From Papio anubis (taxonomy: Eukaryota; Chordata; Mammalia; Primates; Cercopithecidae): a stretch of DNA of 64,000 nt. The stretch is from contig NC_044989.1 in the NCBI RefSeq assembly GCF_008728515.1, positions 81,493,754 to 81,557,753 of the forward strand. The letters run 5' to 3'. The first letter of the stretch is position 1. Every line of letters starts with the position of its first letter. Positions 50,738-63,731 of this stretch are shown here, piece after piece. Made by a program: the position numbers and the translations under genes. Below the pieces are notes generated by a model. The model had not been told where the DNA came from, did no database searches, and worked only from the letters and a program-made list of their open reading frames with translations.

Positions 50738-50764
50738 CCACCCCCCCCCGCCCCCCTCCCCGCC
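50738..50764. repeat. C-rich run at L1 5' end
   Basis: Mostly C with two G interruptions. The L1 5' end normally contributes only a short C run, so the extra length is from the junction or from sequencing. Confidence 0.85.
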
Positions 50765-51439
50765 AAGAGGAATATTCTTGTTTGGTCCTTAACTCATTTG
50801 AAATGCAGTCCTTATACTTGTACATTCATTGTTCCTCTCTTAAAGTTCTTGAATTTCTATGCTTTATTTTATTCCTTCCTGAAATCTTTGGATTACATAG
50901 TTGTTAACACAATCCTTGTCACCTGTGTGTTGCCTGCTGTTGATTATTTCAAAATATATATGTTGCAAGCAGAATACTTATATTCTTCATAAAGGAGAAG
51001 ATGCATATCTTCTACTTTTATTCAAATGTCTTATTCCTTTATTCTCTTACAATGGTAATATTTTCCATTCATCTATGACTGTTAGAAAAAAATTAATACT
51101 GTCTGAGTTGTAACTGCCCTACCTCTATTTTTAGGACTTAAGTTATGACATCACATTTATTTACTTGGATGGTATATTTATACTGCATGGTTTTGAGTCC
51201 ATCACCATTTCAAATTCACTATTCAAGTCATATATCAGTTTATATATCAAATTTGCTGTTTGCCACCTGTCACTTAGATAAATGACCTCTCTGTTGTTAC
51301 CAAAGAGCTATAAAAATAGATTAGGCAGAACAATCTTTATATGGAATCTTGAGATAACCATGAGAAATCACCTAGCCAGTTGATCACAATTCTATTCACA
51401 TTTAGGTAAAGTCACCCAATTGATTTCTGATTCAATAAA
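50765..51439. other. Unassigned sequence downstream of the L1 antisense promoter
   Basis: No repeat recognised. Frames at 50,677-51,113 start in the L1 5' end and run into this stretch. No splice structure can be proven by eye. Confidence 0.45.
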
Positions 51440-51960
51440 TTGCTGTTACATTTCACCTTTAATTTTCTTGTAGCTACAAGTATCTCATAAGAAATATGAT
51501 CAAATGCCTTTCTGATAAGGATGACTACCACAGTTAGATCTTTTATATCTACCAATTTATTTCCCAAGGAAATGAATGGGTTAATGTGATAGTATGCATT
51601 CATACCAACCCAGCTTATGCCTAGTAGTTCTTGATTCTAGAATATTTTCCAGGATCTACATTAAATGATACAATCCCCAGTTTATTTACTTTATTTTTAG
51701 TATACACTGTGAAAAATCAAGATTTTGTTTACCAATTTTACAGAGTTTTTTAATCCTATTCTCAATAAAAATCAATAGTCATCAACAGCCATAAGAAATC
51801 TTGCTTACTAGGTCTTTCGTTCTAGCATCAAATTTGTCGGCTGAGGGACTTGAAACAGTTAGTTACTCACCTTACATCGCCTGACCAATCTTGAGCATGA
51901 TCTTGGGGCACTTTCTCCTATATTAGTGTTTGCACTACTATTTTAGTCCAGTGGTCACTT
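51440..51960 (-). mobile_element. Possible CR1/L3 ancient LINE fragment
   Basis: A minus-strand frame at 51,412-51,603 contains RKAFDHISYEIL, resembling the KAFD-x-(V)SH-x-L block of CR1/L3 reverse transcriptases. Plus-strand wording near 51,600-51,690 ('attctagaatattttccagg') fits the same family downstream. Highly diverged. Confidence 0.45.
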
Positions 51961-52267
51961 CACTTGACAAATAAGACAAAAGCAAAAGATGAGTTAAAGT
52001 GTTCTGGTTTTCTATTCAATTCATCATTTAGTAGCTTTGATCCCTCTTTGAAAAAAGCTTGAACATAAATAAAATAAGTAATGTATATACTGACTGAAGA
52101 ACCTCATTTTCGCGGTCATTAGCAAAAGATGGATTTATGTTTAACTAACAATTTTGTGACTTTACTTCATTTTGAAAAATTAGCATTAATACTGTAATTA
52201 TTTTTATTTTACAAGTCCTCATTATATTTATCCTTGATTATCTTTCTACCTGTTTAAATATGGTTTT
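51961..52267. other. Unassigned sequence
   Basis: Nothing recognised. Confidence 0.5.
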
Positions 52268-52278
52268 AAAATTATGAA

Positions 52279-52552
52279 CTGGGCAGTGGCTCAAGCCTGT
52301 CCCAACACTGGGAGGCGAGGCGGGCTGGTCACGGAGTCAGGAGATCGAGAGACCATGCTGGCTAACCACGGTGAAACCCCGTCTCTACTAAAATACAAAA
52401 CTAGCCGGGCAGCAGGTGGTGAGCCCTCATGGTCTAGCTTCTCAGGAGGCAGGAGAATGGCGTGAACCAGGAAGCCCGGGCTTACAGAGCTGAGGATCAG
52501 GCCGCTGCACGCTCCAGCCTGGGCGGCAGGAGACTCCGTCTCAAAAAAAAAA
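52279..52552 (+). mobile_element. AluY with many short deletions, sense
   Basis: Young-type Alu ('ggctcaagcctgt', 'gagatcgaga', 'gaatggcgtgaacc') but only ~274 bp. It has at least half a dozen 1-6 base losses, for example 'cctgtcccaacactgggagg' where the family has 'cctgtaatcccagcactttg'. Possible target duplication around aaattatgaactg / aaatgtgaactg. The decay pattern does not fit its apparent age. Confidence 0.88.
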
Positions 52553-52639
52553 TGTGAACTGATTAACATGCAAAAGCTCCTAGTATGCTGTACATCACAT
52601 TAGATCTGAAGAATAAATTCAAATTTCCTTCATACTGAT

Positions 52640-52735
52640 TCATTGTCTGGTCCTGGAAAAGTCACTGATTCTCTCAGAGCCTTAGTTTTATTATCTGTGA
52701 AATGAGCATAATAAAACATCTACCTCAACTCTTAA
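52640..52735 (+). mobile_element. MIR SINE fragment, sense
   Basis: 'tctcagagccttagttttat' then 'ctgtgaaatgagcataataa' matches the MIR core. Confidence 0.75.
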
Positions 52736-54550
52736 TTTAAAGTGGCATCTAAGACTTCCTTTCAAAGGCAGACAGAAACCATCAGAAGCTCCTTTCTCCA
52801 GCTATGGATCAAGTATATTAATATTTTATATATGTGACTAAACACAAAATCCAGACAGATGAGTTTTACAGTATCTGATATTAAGATCTCAAAACCATAT
52901 AGTGAGAGTTTTTAAAAGCCCAGCAAAATCACAATGGTAATGAAACAGGGTATATAACATAGAGAATTTTGTTTTATACCAGTGAGGAAAATATGGAAAG
53001 GGAAGAAATAAAGTGTCTATCCTTTTTAAAAATAAAGCATGGTAAAATGATTGGGAAAGCTATTTTATTAGATTAAATATTAGCAGTTTAGTCTTATATA
53101 CTACGGAATATTTTTTCCTAAAATTAAACATTTAATTTGATTTGATCCAATATAATTTCATTGTTTTATTTTGACACTTGATATTTTGATAATGTTTGTA
53201 TATTACCTATATAAAACTATATGTGCATGGCTGAATTGATGAAATTATTATACTCTTATATGCAATTTTTCATCTATACGTATGACAGGGTTGCATTATT
53301 TCACTTAGGATTTTCTTAGAGTGTCGAATTGCTTACAACAGGTTTGCAAAATGATTTCTACAGCTTCCACAGTTTTATCTGATTTATATTAGTATGTACA
53401 ACATTGGGATGATGTGTTCCTTAAAGAGTAAAAAATAGTTATATGAGTTTCCTGATGATGACAGTGATGGGCTGTGATGTTTTAGGAAGATTCCTGGCAG
53501 TGATAGTAAATAAAGTGTTTTCCTTAAAGTCACACACCTAGTGATTGTAGAGCCAGAATACAAACCTTTGTGATGAAATTCCGTGCTTCCAACAAATAAG
53601 GTCAAAGAGTAAAAGAAACTAAACTCAGAAAGTAGGATGTATAAATGGAATAAAGAAGACAGGCATGAGAACTATTATGGGAGCTGTATTTATAAGATAC
53701 AGAACCTGATTGAATATGATGGCATACAAGAAATTCATAAAATATTGGTTGATGGGAAATTATTCATTACAGAGATAATCAGAAAACTGATACTGTATCC
53801 TACATTATTTAAAAGGAAATTTAAGAGAAATGTGACTGAGCAAAAAGGGCACAGAGTAGTGGTCAAACACATCCATAGTTTGTCTTTCTGTATTTTGTCC
53901 TGCAACTGACCCTTTGGAAAGAGTTTGGTCTCTACTAAACATTTCATGGCAGAAAGTAGATGTGATTCACCCGTATGTCTTCTTGGTAGTAGAACTCTCA
54001 TTGAAAATTTTTCAGCTAGTCTGTAATTATTGAGTCTTAAAAACAAAATGGAATAATTTGACAATAGTGTCAAATTTGAGAGGTGCTTTCTTTGAGAAAA
54101 ATATTAGCTACCATATATCTGTTTCTAATCATTAATCCTTGAATATACGCCTATAGTATCATAAGATGGTGATACAAACTTCCCCAGAATCTTATACCCA
54201 CTGAAGTATCAGTAGGATTAAAAAGCATGGCAGCATTTTGAAGGACAGTGAGCAAATTACATGACATTGTGATAAGATTGTCAAGGACTCACTTGTCCAC
54301 AGCAAGACATGTAAGAATACCTAATGTATCAACCAATATTTGACTTAAAGTAAATGAATAAAAGGTTTAGAAAAAAATCTCATGAGATGATCAATTGTAT
54401 TACTTCTGATCAAGCTACACCATAAACCTTTGTGTTGAGATAATCAACTCCTGTCCAAATGGGCTTGGAGAAGGCATGTCATATGGACAAGATAAGGGTT
54501 GGTTTACTGGAGGAGACAAAGCTTGAGTAAGACTTACTTAAAGGATGAAT
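52736..54550. other. Unassigned AT-rich sequence
   Basis: No family firmly recognised. A weak MIR-like stretch may be present at 53,515-53,590 on the minus strand. Frames at 53,637-53,909 (+) and 53,735-54,073 (-) overlap each other and have no domain. Confidence 0.5.
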
Positions 54551-55055
54551 TTTTTTTTTCTTCATTTTTTCCCCTTCTTAGATTTTTAAAAATAAGATGT
54601 AATTTACATACCATAAAATTCACTCTTTTAAAGTGTGAACTTCGGTGATTTCAGGGTCATTTAAAGAGTTGTGCCAGCCACTTGCTATTTAATTCAAACA
54701 AAATTTCACCATCCCAAAAAGAAAACGTGTACTTATTAGCCATCATTTTCCATTCTGCATTCCCCACTCAGTCATTAGAAATTACTGATCTACATTCTAG
54801 TTATATGGATTTGGCTATCCTGGATATTCCATATAATTTAAATAATACAATTTGTGATCTTTTGTACCTAATTTCTTTCACTTTCTTTCAAGGTTTGTCC
54901 ATGTCATAGGTTGTATTAGTAACTCATTCTTTTTATTTCTGAATAACATTTCATTGTATGAATGTACCACATTTTGTTTATTCATTTGTCATTTGAAGGA
55001 CATTTGGGATATCCACCTTAGGCCAATTATTAATAATACTGTTATGAACATTTAT
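54551..55055 (-). mobile_element. Ancient L1 (L1M) 3' end, antisense, copy 1
   Basis: T-run, then 'aagatgtaatttacatacca' and 'tttcattgtatgaatgtacc', the L1M 3' end in reverse complement. A second, distinct L1 3' end begins straight after it. Confidence 0.75.
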
Positions 55056-57190
55056 GTCTTTTATATTATTATTTTCAAATGCTTTAACTTTATTTTTTGC
55101 AGCAATTTTAGGTTCATAGGAATATTGAGTAAAAGATGCAGGGATTTCCTATATACTCCCTGCCCCCACGCTTGCATAGCCTCCTCCATTATGAATATTC
55201 CTCATCAGAGTGGTACATTTGTTAAAACTGATGAACCTACATTGACATATCATAATTATCCCAAGTCCATACTATAAATTAGGGTTCATTCTTGATGTCA
55301 TACCTCAATAATTACAGGCTACCTGAAAAATTCTTTGAGTTTAGACAAATGTATAATAATATTTATCCACCATTCTAGCATCCTACCAACCAGTTTCACC
55401 ATCCTAAAAATCCTCTGTGTCTACCTATTCATTCCTACGTCCTCCTCAACCCCTGACAACCACTGTTTTTCTTTTTTTGTCTCCCTCGTTTTGCCTTTCT
55501 AGAATGTCACATAGTTGAATCATGCAGTATGTAGCCTTTTAAGATTGACTCATTTTACTTAATATACATTTTAAGTTTCCTTCATGTCTTTTCATCCTTC
55601 ATAAATAGCTCATTTGTTTTTAGTGCTGAACAATATTTCATTGTCCAGAAGTACCACAGTTGATTAATCTCTTCACCTACTGAAGGGCATCTTAGTTGGT
55701 TCCAGTTTTTGCAAATATTAATAAAGCTACTATAAGCATCTATGTGTAGATTTTTGTGTGTACATAAGTTTTCAACTTCTTTGGGTAAATTTGAAGGGAT
55801 GAGATTAATCAGATATAAATTGAATTGCTGCTGGTTTTGTAGAAACTGCCAAATTGCTTTCCAAAGGGCTGTTTCAAAGTGATGTTTGGAAAATGGCTTT
55901 TTCAAAATTTTGTTCTTACCAGTAATTAATGGAAGTGTATCTTGCTCCACATCCTCTCCAACATTTGGTATTACCAGTAGTTTTGGTTTGGCATTCAGCC
56001 AGTGTGCATTGGCATCTCATTGGCCTTGTCGAGAAATTCTTGGGTTTTGGTTTTGTTTTCAAATATTCTCTCCCATTCTTTGAGTTGTCTTTACACTTTC
56101 TTGATGATGTCCTTTGAAGCATTAGTATTTTAAATTTTGATAAAATTTAATTTATCCTTTTTATTACCAAAGCTTGTGTTTGGTATCTATGCTTAAAGGA
56201 AACTTATTTTAAAGGTCGCGGCATTTGCACTATATTTTTAGAGTTTATAATTTTGATTTTATGTTTGCTCGCCACAGTGATACATTTTCAGTGAGTTTTT
56301 GTGTATAGTGTGAGGTAATGGTCCAGTTTAATTTTTTTCCATGTAAATAGCCAGGTTTTCTAGCATATTTGTGAAAGAATATTTCTTTTCATTTTTAGTT
56401 GATAGCGTCACTTTGAAAAAATCAATTGAATGTAAATATAAAGATTTATTTCTGAACTCTCAATCTTCTGCATGATTTACATATCTATCTTTATGTTAGT
56501 ACCACCACTCTAGCTTTGCAGTGGATTTAAAGGACCCCAAGACTCTGTCCGCCAAAGATTTATTTATTCCATTTATTTAAAGTTATTTGATTCCTCACGC
56601 TGTACATTTTCCATATGAATTTTAAGATCAATTTATCAATTTCTGGAAAAAAGTTAAGATTTTAAGAGGGTTTACAGTGAATCTGTAGATTAATTTTTAA
56701 CACTTTCTAAACAAAATTAAGTCTAGACCATGAACATGGTTTTTCCTTTTAATAATATCATCCTTTATTTTCATTAAATGATGTTTTCAAGTTTTCATTG
56801 TGTAATATAAGTCTTTCATGTGTGTCAACAAGTTCATTCCAAGGTATTTTATTCTTTTTGATGCTATTTTCTTAATTTCATTATCAGTTTGTTTATTGCT
56901 GGTTATAGAAATAGTTTATTTTTATCTTGATATTTTGTCCTGCAACCTTGCTGAAATAATTTTTGTATTTTATTCCTTAGAATTTTCTACATACAGGATC
57001 ATGTCATTTTTAAATAGAGGTAGTTTTACTTTTTGCTTTTCAAAATCTGGATTTTTTTATTTTTGCACCTATTTTTTACTGAATGTAGTCTCCCACTACA
57101 ATGTTAAATAGAAGTGGCAAGTGTGAACGTCTTTAACCTTTTATTTTTTTTTCCTGTTGTGAGGAGGTGAGCTTTCTGTTTTTGTGTGTG
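55056..57190 (-). mobile_element. L1MB-type element, 3'UTR into ORF2, antisense
   Basis: 'gcagcaattttaggttcata' near 55,100 and 'cacgcttgcatagcctcct' near 55,167 are the L1MB 3'UTR. The minus-strand frame at 55,582-55,950 carries the ORF2 C-terminal block (GEEINQLWYFWTMKYCSAL, cf. the family WINKLWYIHTMEYYSAL). It continues after the Alu at 57,502 and again after the L1PB insertion at 63,732. Confidence 0.85.
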
Positions 57191-57501
57191 TGGTTTTTTG
57201 TTTTGTTTTGTTTTGTTTTGAGACAGGTCAGCTCACGCCCAGACTGGGTGCGGTGGCGCGATCTTGGCTCACCTGGCTCCACCTCGCGGGTTCACGCCAT
57301 TTTCCTGCCTCAGCCCATTGGCTGGGGTTCACAGGGGCACGGGCCTGGCTGGAATTTTTTTTTTTTTTTTTTTTTTGTATTTTTTTTAGTAGAGATGGGG
57401 TTTCACCGTGTTAACTAGGATGGTCTCGATCTCCTGACCTCGTGATCCGCCTGTCTCACCCTCCTAGAATGCTGGGTTGGTGAGCACTTCCTTGCTTGGC
57501 C
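57191..57501 (-). mobile_element. AluY with scattered errors, antisense
   Basis: (ttttg)n and poly(T) head, 'gggtttcaccgtgttaacta' and 'ctcgatctcctgacctcgtg' intact. The left part is scrambled by short losses and substitutions ('gacaggtcagctcacgccca'). Confidence 0.88.
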
Positions 57502-58500
57502 GAAGTTCCTCATTATTAATATATTATACTAATATATTTGTCAGCATTGCCTCACCCTTGCGTTTAAGGGAATAGTCAAAGAGGGTAGATTGTCAGACAT
57601 ATTCAATGTACCCATTTGCTTATAATATGTAACTTCACTTCTATGTTGCTGAACTCCTTTGGCTAGCATTTTATTGACTTCAGCATCTATGATCATAATG
57701 AATGTTATTCCGTGGTGTTATTTTCTTGTGATGTCCTTTTCTGTTTTTGGTGTTAGGGTAAAACTGGTCTCATAGTTGAAAAGTGCCTCCCTCCTTTCTC
57801 GTTTTGGAAGAGTTTGTAAAATATCGGTGTTAATTCTTCTTCAAATGTTTGGTGGAGATTCCTGAAATTAAAATACACATCTCTAGAAGTGGGTTTTATT
57901 ATTGGGAAGTTTTTATTTTAAATTATTTTTTATTACTATTTAAATTGCTCTACTTCTCATAAGTTTCTATTCAGACTTTTTTTATTTCCCCTTAATTTAG
58001 TTTCAGTGGTTTAAGTCTTTCCAGAATTTTTTGCATTTCATGTAAGTTATCTACTTTGCTGGTACAAAAATGTTCATTTTATTCACTTATACTCCATTTT
58101 ATTTCATAAGTTTGGAAATAATTTCCTATTTTCCACTCCTGTTTAAAAACTGACTTTTCTGTTTGGTTTTTCTTTTTCAGACTAGTTAAAAGTTAATGAT
58201 TTAAAAATAGTTTCACAGAACCAACTTTTATTTTTATTTGTTTTCTCTATACTATCTTTCTATTTTCTATTGTATTAACTCCTACTCTAGATTTTTATTC
58301 AGTTCTTCCTGCTTGCTTTTGGAATTTGGTTTCTCATCAGAAAAACTCGAAAGGGTTTTGTAGGTAGTATTAGGTTATTGATTTAAAATCTTTCTTAAAA
58401 ATAAACTCTAAAATTTCTTTCCAAATGCTTTAAACCACGCAAATAATTTCTTTATGTTGTGTATTTGCTTTCATTCATCTCAAAATATTGTTTTAGCAAC
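57502..58500 (-). mobile_element. L1MB-type ORF2 RT/endonuclease part, antisense
   Basis: 'ttggaagagtttgtaaaata' near 57,804 and 'tcaaatgtttggtggagatt' near 57,841 are RT-region L1 text. It ends at the target duplication of the L1PB insertion. Confidence 0.8.
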
Positions 58501-59480
58501 CATTTTTTTTTACTATTTTATTTTTACCCCAATTTTAGTGATTTTATAGTAGATGTATATATATATTTATAAGGGTACATGAGATAGAGAGGGCATACAA
58601 TTGCGTAAATAAATCATGTCATAAAAATGGGGCATCCATCCCCTCAAAGGAATTTACATTCTTTGTGCTTTCTGAAATTCAAAGATTATACTTTCAATTT
58701 TGAGATATTTTTACATGTACAATTAAATTCTTATCGACTATAGTCACTCTGTTGTGCTATCAAATACTAGGTCTTGTATGTTCTTTCTGTTTTTTCAGGG
58801 GTACCCATTAACCATTTCCACCTCACCCAACCCCCCACTACCCTTCCCAGCCTCTGGTTATAATCATTCTACTCTCTGTCTTCATGAGTTCAATTGTTTT
58901 GATGTTTAGATCCCACAGTAAGTGAGAACTTGTGATGTTTGTCTTTCTGTGCCTGACTGATTTCATTTAACATGATGACCTCTAATTCCATCTAGGTTGT
59001 TGCAAATGACGAGATCTTATTTTTTTAATGAATGTATAGACTCCACTGTGTTATAAGTACCATATTTTCTTCATAGAAAATCGCCAAGGTATAGGTTGGA
59101 TAACTGGCTGTTGTGAATGGTGTTACAATAAACGTAGGTGCAGATATCTCTTTGATATACAGTTTCACCGTTATAAACATACCGGTTAGTTGCCGGATCA
59201 TATGGCTGTTTTTAGTTTTTTGAGAATCTCCAAACTGTTTTCCACGGTGGCCCACTTTGGGTTATGAGATTTTAACAACAGGCTAACCAGGGGTCCCTTT
59301 TCTCCCACATCCTCATGAAATTCCCAGGTATTGCCTGTCTTTTTGGATAAAAGACCTGTAACTTTCAGGTGAATGATATCTCATTTTGGATTTTTGGCAA
59401 AGTACCTCTGATCATCAATGCGCGACGCATTTTCATGTTTCTATTTGTCATTTGTACGTCTTCTTCTGAGAAACGTCTAT

Positions 59481-60595
59481 TCAAATCTTTTGCCCATTTT
59501 CAATGAAGTTATTGGTTTTCCAGGGTATACTTATTCTGGTTATTAATCCCTTGTCAAGTAGGTAGCTTTCAAATATTTTCTCCCATTCTGTGGGTTGTTT
59601 GTTCACTTTGTTGATTGTTTTCATTGCCGTGCAGAGCCTTTTTATCTTGATGTGATTCTGTTTGTCCATGTTTGATTTGGTTGCCTGTGCTTGTGGGGTA
59701 TTATTCAAGATTTGCCTGAAATGATGTCTTGGAAAGTGTTTCTAATTTTTTTGTAGTCGTTTCATAGTTTGAGGTCTTAGACTTAAGTCTTTAAATTACT
59801 TTGATTTGATTTTTGTGTATGACAAGGAGAATGGGGGTCCTAGTTCATTCTTCATATGGAAGTCCTAGTTTCCCAAGGGCGGAATTTATTAAAGGGGCTA
59901 TCTTTTCCCCATTTGTATGTTCTTGGCACCTTTCTCAAAGATGAGCTCACTGAGATGTGTGAATTCATTTTTGGGGACGTTTTCTGTTCTGTTCCATTGA
60001 TGTATATGTCTGTTTTTATGCCAGTACCATGCTGTTTTTATTACTATAATTCTGTAGTATAATTTGAAGTCAGATAATGTTATTTCTCCTGTTTTACTCT
60101 TTTTGCTTTAGATAGTTTTGGCTATTCTGGGTCTTTTGTGGTTCCATATCAATTTTAGGATTTTTTTTCTATTTCTGTGACCAATGTCATTTGTGTGTTG
60201 ATAGGGATTATATTAAATCCATAGATATCTTTGGATAGTATGGATATTTTAGCAATATTAATTATTCCAATTTATGAATATGGAATGTCTTTCTATTTTT
60301 GGTGTCCTCTTCAATCACTTTCATCAGTGTTTACAATTTTTATTGTAGAGATCTTTCACTTTTTTGGTTAAGTAAATTCCTATATACTTGTATTTAATTT
60401 TATTGTGTCTATGGTAAACAGGATGACTTTCTTGATTTCTTTTTCAAATTGTTTCCTGTTGACATATACAGATGCTACTAATTTTTGCATGTTAATTTGT
60501 ATCCCACAATTGTAATGAATTTGTTTTTCAGTTCTAAATTTTTTGGGGGTATTTATAGGTTTTTCTAAATGTAAAATCATATCGTCTGCAAACAA
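59481..60595 (-). pseudogene. L1PB-like ORF2 fragments with RT active-site block
   Basis: The minus-strand frame 60,380-60,595 carries FADDMILHLEKP, the (Y/F)ADD catalytic block of L1 RT, where the family has YADDMILYLENP. The frame 59,481-59,708 carries the C-terminal PTEWEKIF block. Stops separate them, so no functional protein is possible. Confidence 0.85.
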
Positions 60596-62159
60596 GGATA
60601 ATTTGACTTCTTTCTTTCCAGTTGGATGTCCTTTAGTTCTTCCACCAGTGTCATTGCTCTAGCTAGAACTTCTAATACTATGTGGAATAACTATGGTAAA
60701 AGTGGGCATCCTTGTCATTCTCCAGATCTTAGAGGACAGCATTTCAGTTTTTCCACATTTTGTATGATACTAGCTATGGGTCTGTCCTATATGACTTTTA
60801 GTATGTTGATGTATTTCCTTCTATATCCATTGTTTTAAGGGTATTTTTAAATCATGAAAAGATATTGAATGTTATCAAATGCTTTTCAACATCAATTGAT
60901 ACAATCAAATAGCTTTTGTCATTCATTCTGTAGATATGAGTTATCACATTGATTGATTTGTGTATGTTAAACCATCCTTGCATCTCTGGGATAAATCCCA
61001 TTTGGTCATGATGAATAATCTTTTTATTGTATTGTTAAATTCAATTTGCTAGTATTTTATTGAGGATGTTTACATCAATCATCATTAGAGATATTGACCT
61101 GTAGTTTTCTTTTTGTGATGTGTCTATGTCTGTTTTTTTTTAAATCAGGGTTATAACTGGCCTTGTAGGATGAGTTTGGAAGTATTTTCTCCTCCATCAT
61201 TTTTTGGAAACAGTTTGAGTATGAATAGTATCAGCTCTTCTATAAATGTTTGGTAGAGTTTTGCTTGTTTGGGAATGCCTTTATTTCTCTTTCATATTGG
61301 AAGGATATTTTCATCAGACATATTAGTGTATGGTGAAATGTTGGTTTTTTTTTTTTTTTCCCTTCAGCACCTTAAATATGTCATGTCACTCTTTCGTGGC
61401 CTATAAGGTTTATACTGAAAAGTCTGCTGCCAGATGTGTTGGAACTCCATTGTATATTTGTTACTTTGCTCTAGATGCTTTTAGTATCCCTTCTTTACTC
61501 TTGACTTTTGAGAGTTTAATTATTAAATGCCTTGAGGTTGTCTTCTTTGGGTTAAATCTGCTTGATGTTTCATAACCTTCCTGCACTTGGACATTGACAT
61601 ATTTCTCTAGGTTTGAAAATTTCTCTGATATAATCATTTCGAATAAACTTTCTACCCCTATCTCTTTCTTTACCTTCTCTTTAAAGCCAATAACTCTTAG
61701 ATTTTCTTTTTTGAGACTGTTTTCTAGATTCTGTAGGCATGCTTAATTGTCTCGTTATTCCTTTTTCTTTTTACGTCCTCTGACCATGTATTTTCAAATG
61801 GCCTGTCTTCAAGCTCACTTCTTCTTTCTTCTGCTCAATTAATTCTGCTATTAAAAGATTCTGATGCATCTTTCAGTATGCCAGTTGCATTTTCCATCTC
61901 CAGAATTCTGCTTGAATTTTTAAAAATTAATTCAATCTCTTTGTTAAATCTATCTGACCGCATAAGATAAATTTTCTCTGTGTTATGAATGACTCTGAGT
62001 TTTCTCAACACAGCTATTTTGAATTCTGTTTCTGAAAGGTCACATATCTCTGTTTTTCCAGAATTGGTCCCTCATGCCTTGTATAGTTCATTTGGCAAAG
62101 TCAGAGTTTCCTGGATGGTATTGATGCTAGTAGATGTTCTTTGGGGTCTGAGCATTTAA

Positions 62160-62212
62160 GAGTTAGGTATTTATTGTAGTCTTTAGGAGTTAGGTATTTA
62201 TCATAGTCCTGA
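62160..62212 (-). repeat. 26-27 bp tandem duplication in the L1PB-like 5'UTR
   Basis: 'gagttaggtatttattgtag' and 'gagttaggtatttatcatag' are adjacent, about 27 bp apart. Confidence 0.8.
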
Positions 62213-62452
62213 AAAGAATGCTTTTCAATATCCTTCCTTCTTAGGAAGGCTTTCCAGATTTTTGAAAGGACTTGGGTGTTATGGTCTAAGCTCTGTTGGC
62301 CTTATGGGGCACCCCAAGTCCAGTAATGCTGTTGGTCTTGCAGATTTGTAGAGCTACCCCCTTCATGATCTTGGGCTATGTCTGGAAGAATTCTCTGGAT
62401 TACCAAGTAGACACACTTGTTCTCCTCTCTTACTTTCTCCCAAACAAATGGA

Positions 62453-62476
62453 GTCTCTCTCTCTCTCTCTCTCTCT
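62453..62476. repeat. (CT)n microsatellite
   Basis: About twelve CT units inside the L1PB-like 5'UTR. Confidence 0.9.
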
Positions 62477-63731
62477 GTTATGAGCCACCTAAATGTGGGG
62501 GTGGAGTGAAACAAGCACTGCTGTAGCTACCACCAGAAGAACTGCACTGGGTCAGGCCTGCTGTCAGTACAGCACGGAGTCTTGCCCAAGGGCTTCTGTA
62601 ATCACTGCCTGGTTACCACATACGTTTGCTCAAGGTCCTGGAGCTCTACAATCAGCAGGTGGCAAAGCCATCCAGACCTGTGTCCTTCCCATCAGGGCAC
62701 CCCCACCACAGTCCCATGGGAAGTTCTGCCAGACTACTGCCAATGTTCCCTTGATGGCCAAGGGCTCTTCAGTCATCTTGTGGTAAATGCTGCCTGGCCT
62801 GGGACTCACCCTTCAGGGCTGTGGGCTCCCTTCTGATCCATGGCAGGTTCAGAAATGCTTTCCAAGAGCCAACACATGGAATCAGGGACCTCAAGAGCCC
62901 ACATGGTGCTCTAGCCCCCTATGACTGAGCTGGTGCCTAAGATGCAATGCAAACATATCCTTTATGTTTCACTCCACCTTTCTTAACCAGAAATATCTGA
63001 GCCAGCAAGTCTCAGAGTCTCACCGAAGGCTTTCAATGTACCACCTGGGTATTACTGCTGGTCATTTAGGCCCCAAGGGCTCTTCAGTTACCAGGTGATG
63101 AAGCCTGCTAAGATGGGGTCCTTCCCTTCAAGGCAGCAGGTTCCCTTCGGTCCTGTGCTGTGTCTAGAAATGTTCAGGGCAAGGGCCTAGAAAGGGGGCC
63201 TCAGACTCTGACTGGCATTCTATCCCACTGTGGTTGGGCTTGTATCTAAGATGCAAGGCAAAGTCCTCCCCACTCTTCCCTCTTTTCTCCTCAAGTGGAA
63301 TAAAGGGTTCTCTTTTGGAGCTGCAACTTGTATTAATAAATCCTTGGGTTACAGGAGAAATGATGTCAGCACTCCCTTAGTCACCCCAGCCGATGTTTAA
63401 GTAGCTGTCGGGCCTCCTCAGTGTTCTGGCTTTGGGCCCAGTTCAGCACCAGGATTCACCTAGGCATTGCAGTCCTTGTGGTCTAGACTGCCTTTCAAAT
63501 TTATTTAAGACTCTAGAGTATTTTCTTTCACAAAAACCAAAGACTGTTTCTCCTATGTCTTTGGTGCATCTATTAGCAATATGACGTTAATGCCAGGTAC
63601 TGTTAGTTCTCGCTTGATTTTTGGTTCTTATGAAGGTGCTTTTTTGTGTAGATAGTTGTTGAATTGGGGTTCTTGAAGATGAAAAATATTGGTGAAATCT
63701 TCCATTCTGCCTTCTTGCTCTGCCTCCCTGA

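Larger units (their letters stand above)
49704..50764 (-). promoter_or_regulatory. L1 5'UTR with internal promoter and YY1 site
   Basis: About 1.05 kb upstream of ORF1, GC-richer than the surroundings. Its text, for example 'cccgttctcagatctc'-like at 50,058 and 'tcccagttaggctactcagg' at 50,009, matches the primate L1 5'UTR. The YY1 motif (CAAGATGGCC on the minus strand) is at 50,721-50,730. L1 5'UTRs carry a sense promoter and a weaker antisense promoter; the latter would transcribe toward higher coordinates here. Present activity cannot be judged. Confidence 0.85.
58501..63731 (-). mobile_element. L1PB-like element with 5'UTR and internal deletion, antisense
   Basis: It runs from the 3'UTR ('gggtacccattaaccatttc' near 58,799) through ORF2 RT to ~61,260. 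It then jumps to ORF1 text ('cagcaccttaaatatgtcat' near 61,365) and the 5'UTR, ending 'cttcttgctctgcctccctg' near 63,712. Target duplication atctcaaaatatt at 58,477-58,489 and 63,732-63,744 in the host L1MB. At 5.2 kb it lacks roughly the endonuclease half of ORF2. Confidence 0.88.

Noticed and set aside
53637..54073. Overlapping 90- and 112-codon frames on opposite strands
   Set aside because: No domain, signal peptide, exon boundary or repeat match. Mutual overlap suggests chance.
62296..62836. Overlapping frames of 70-97 codons on both strands, G/C-richer
   Set aside because: They lie in the L1PB-like 5'UTR, which is GC-richer than its surroundings and open by chance.
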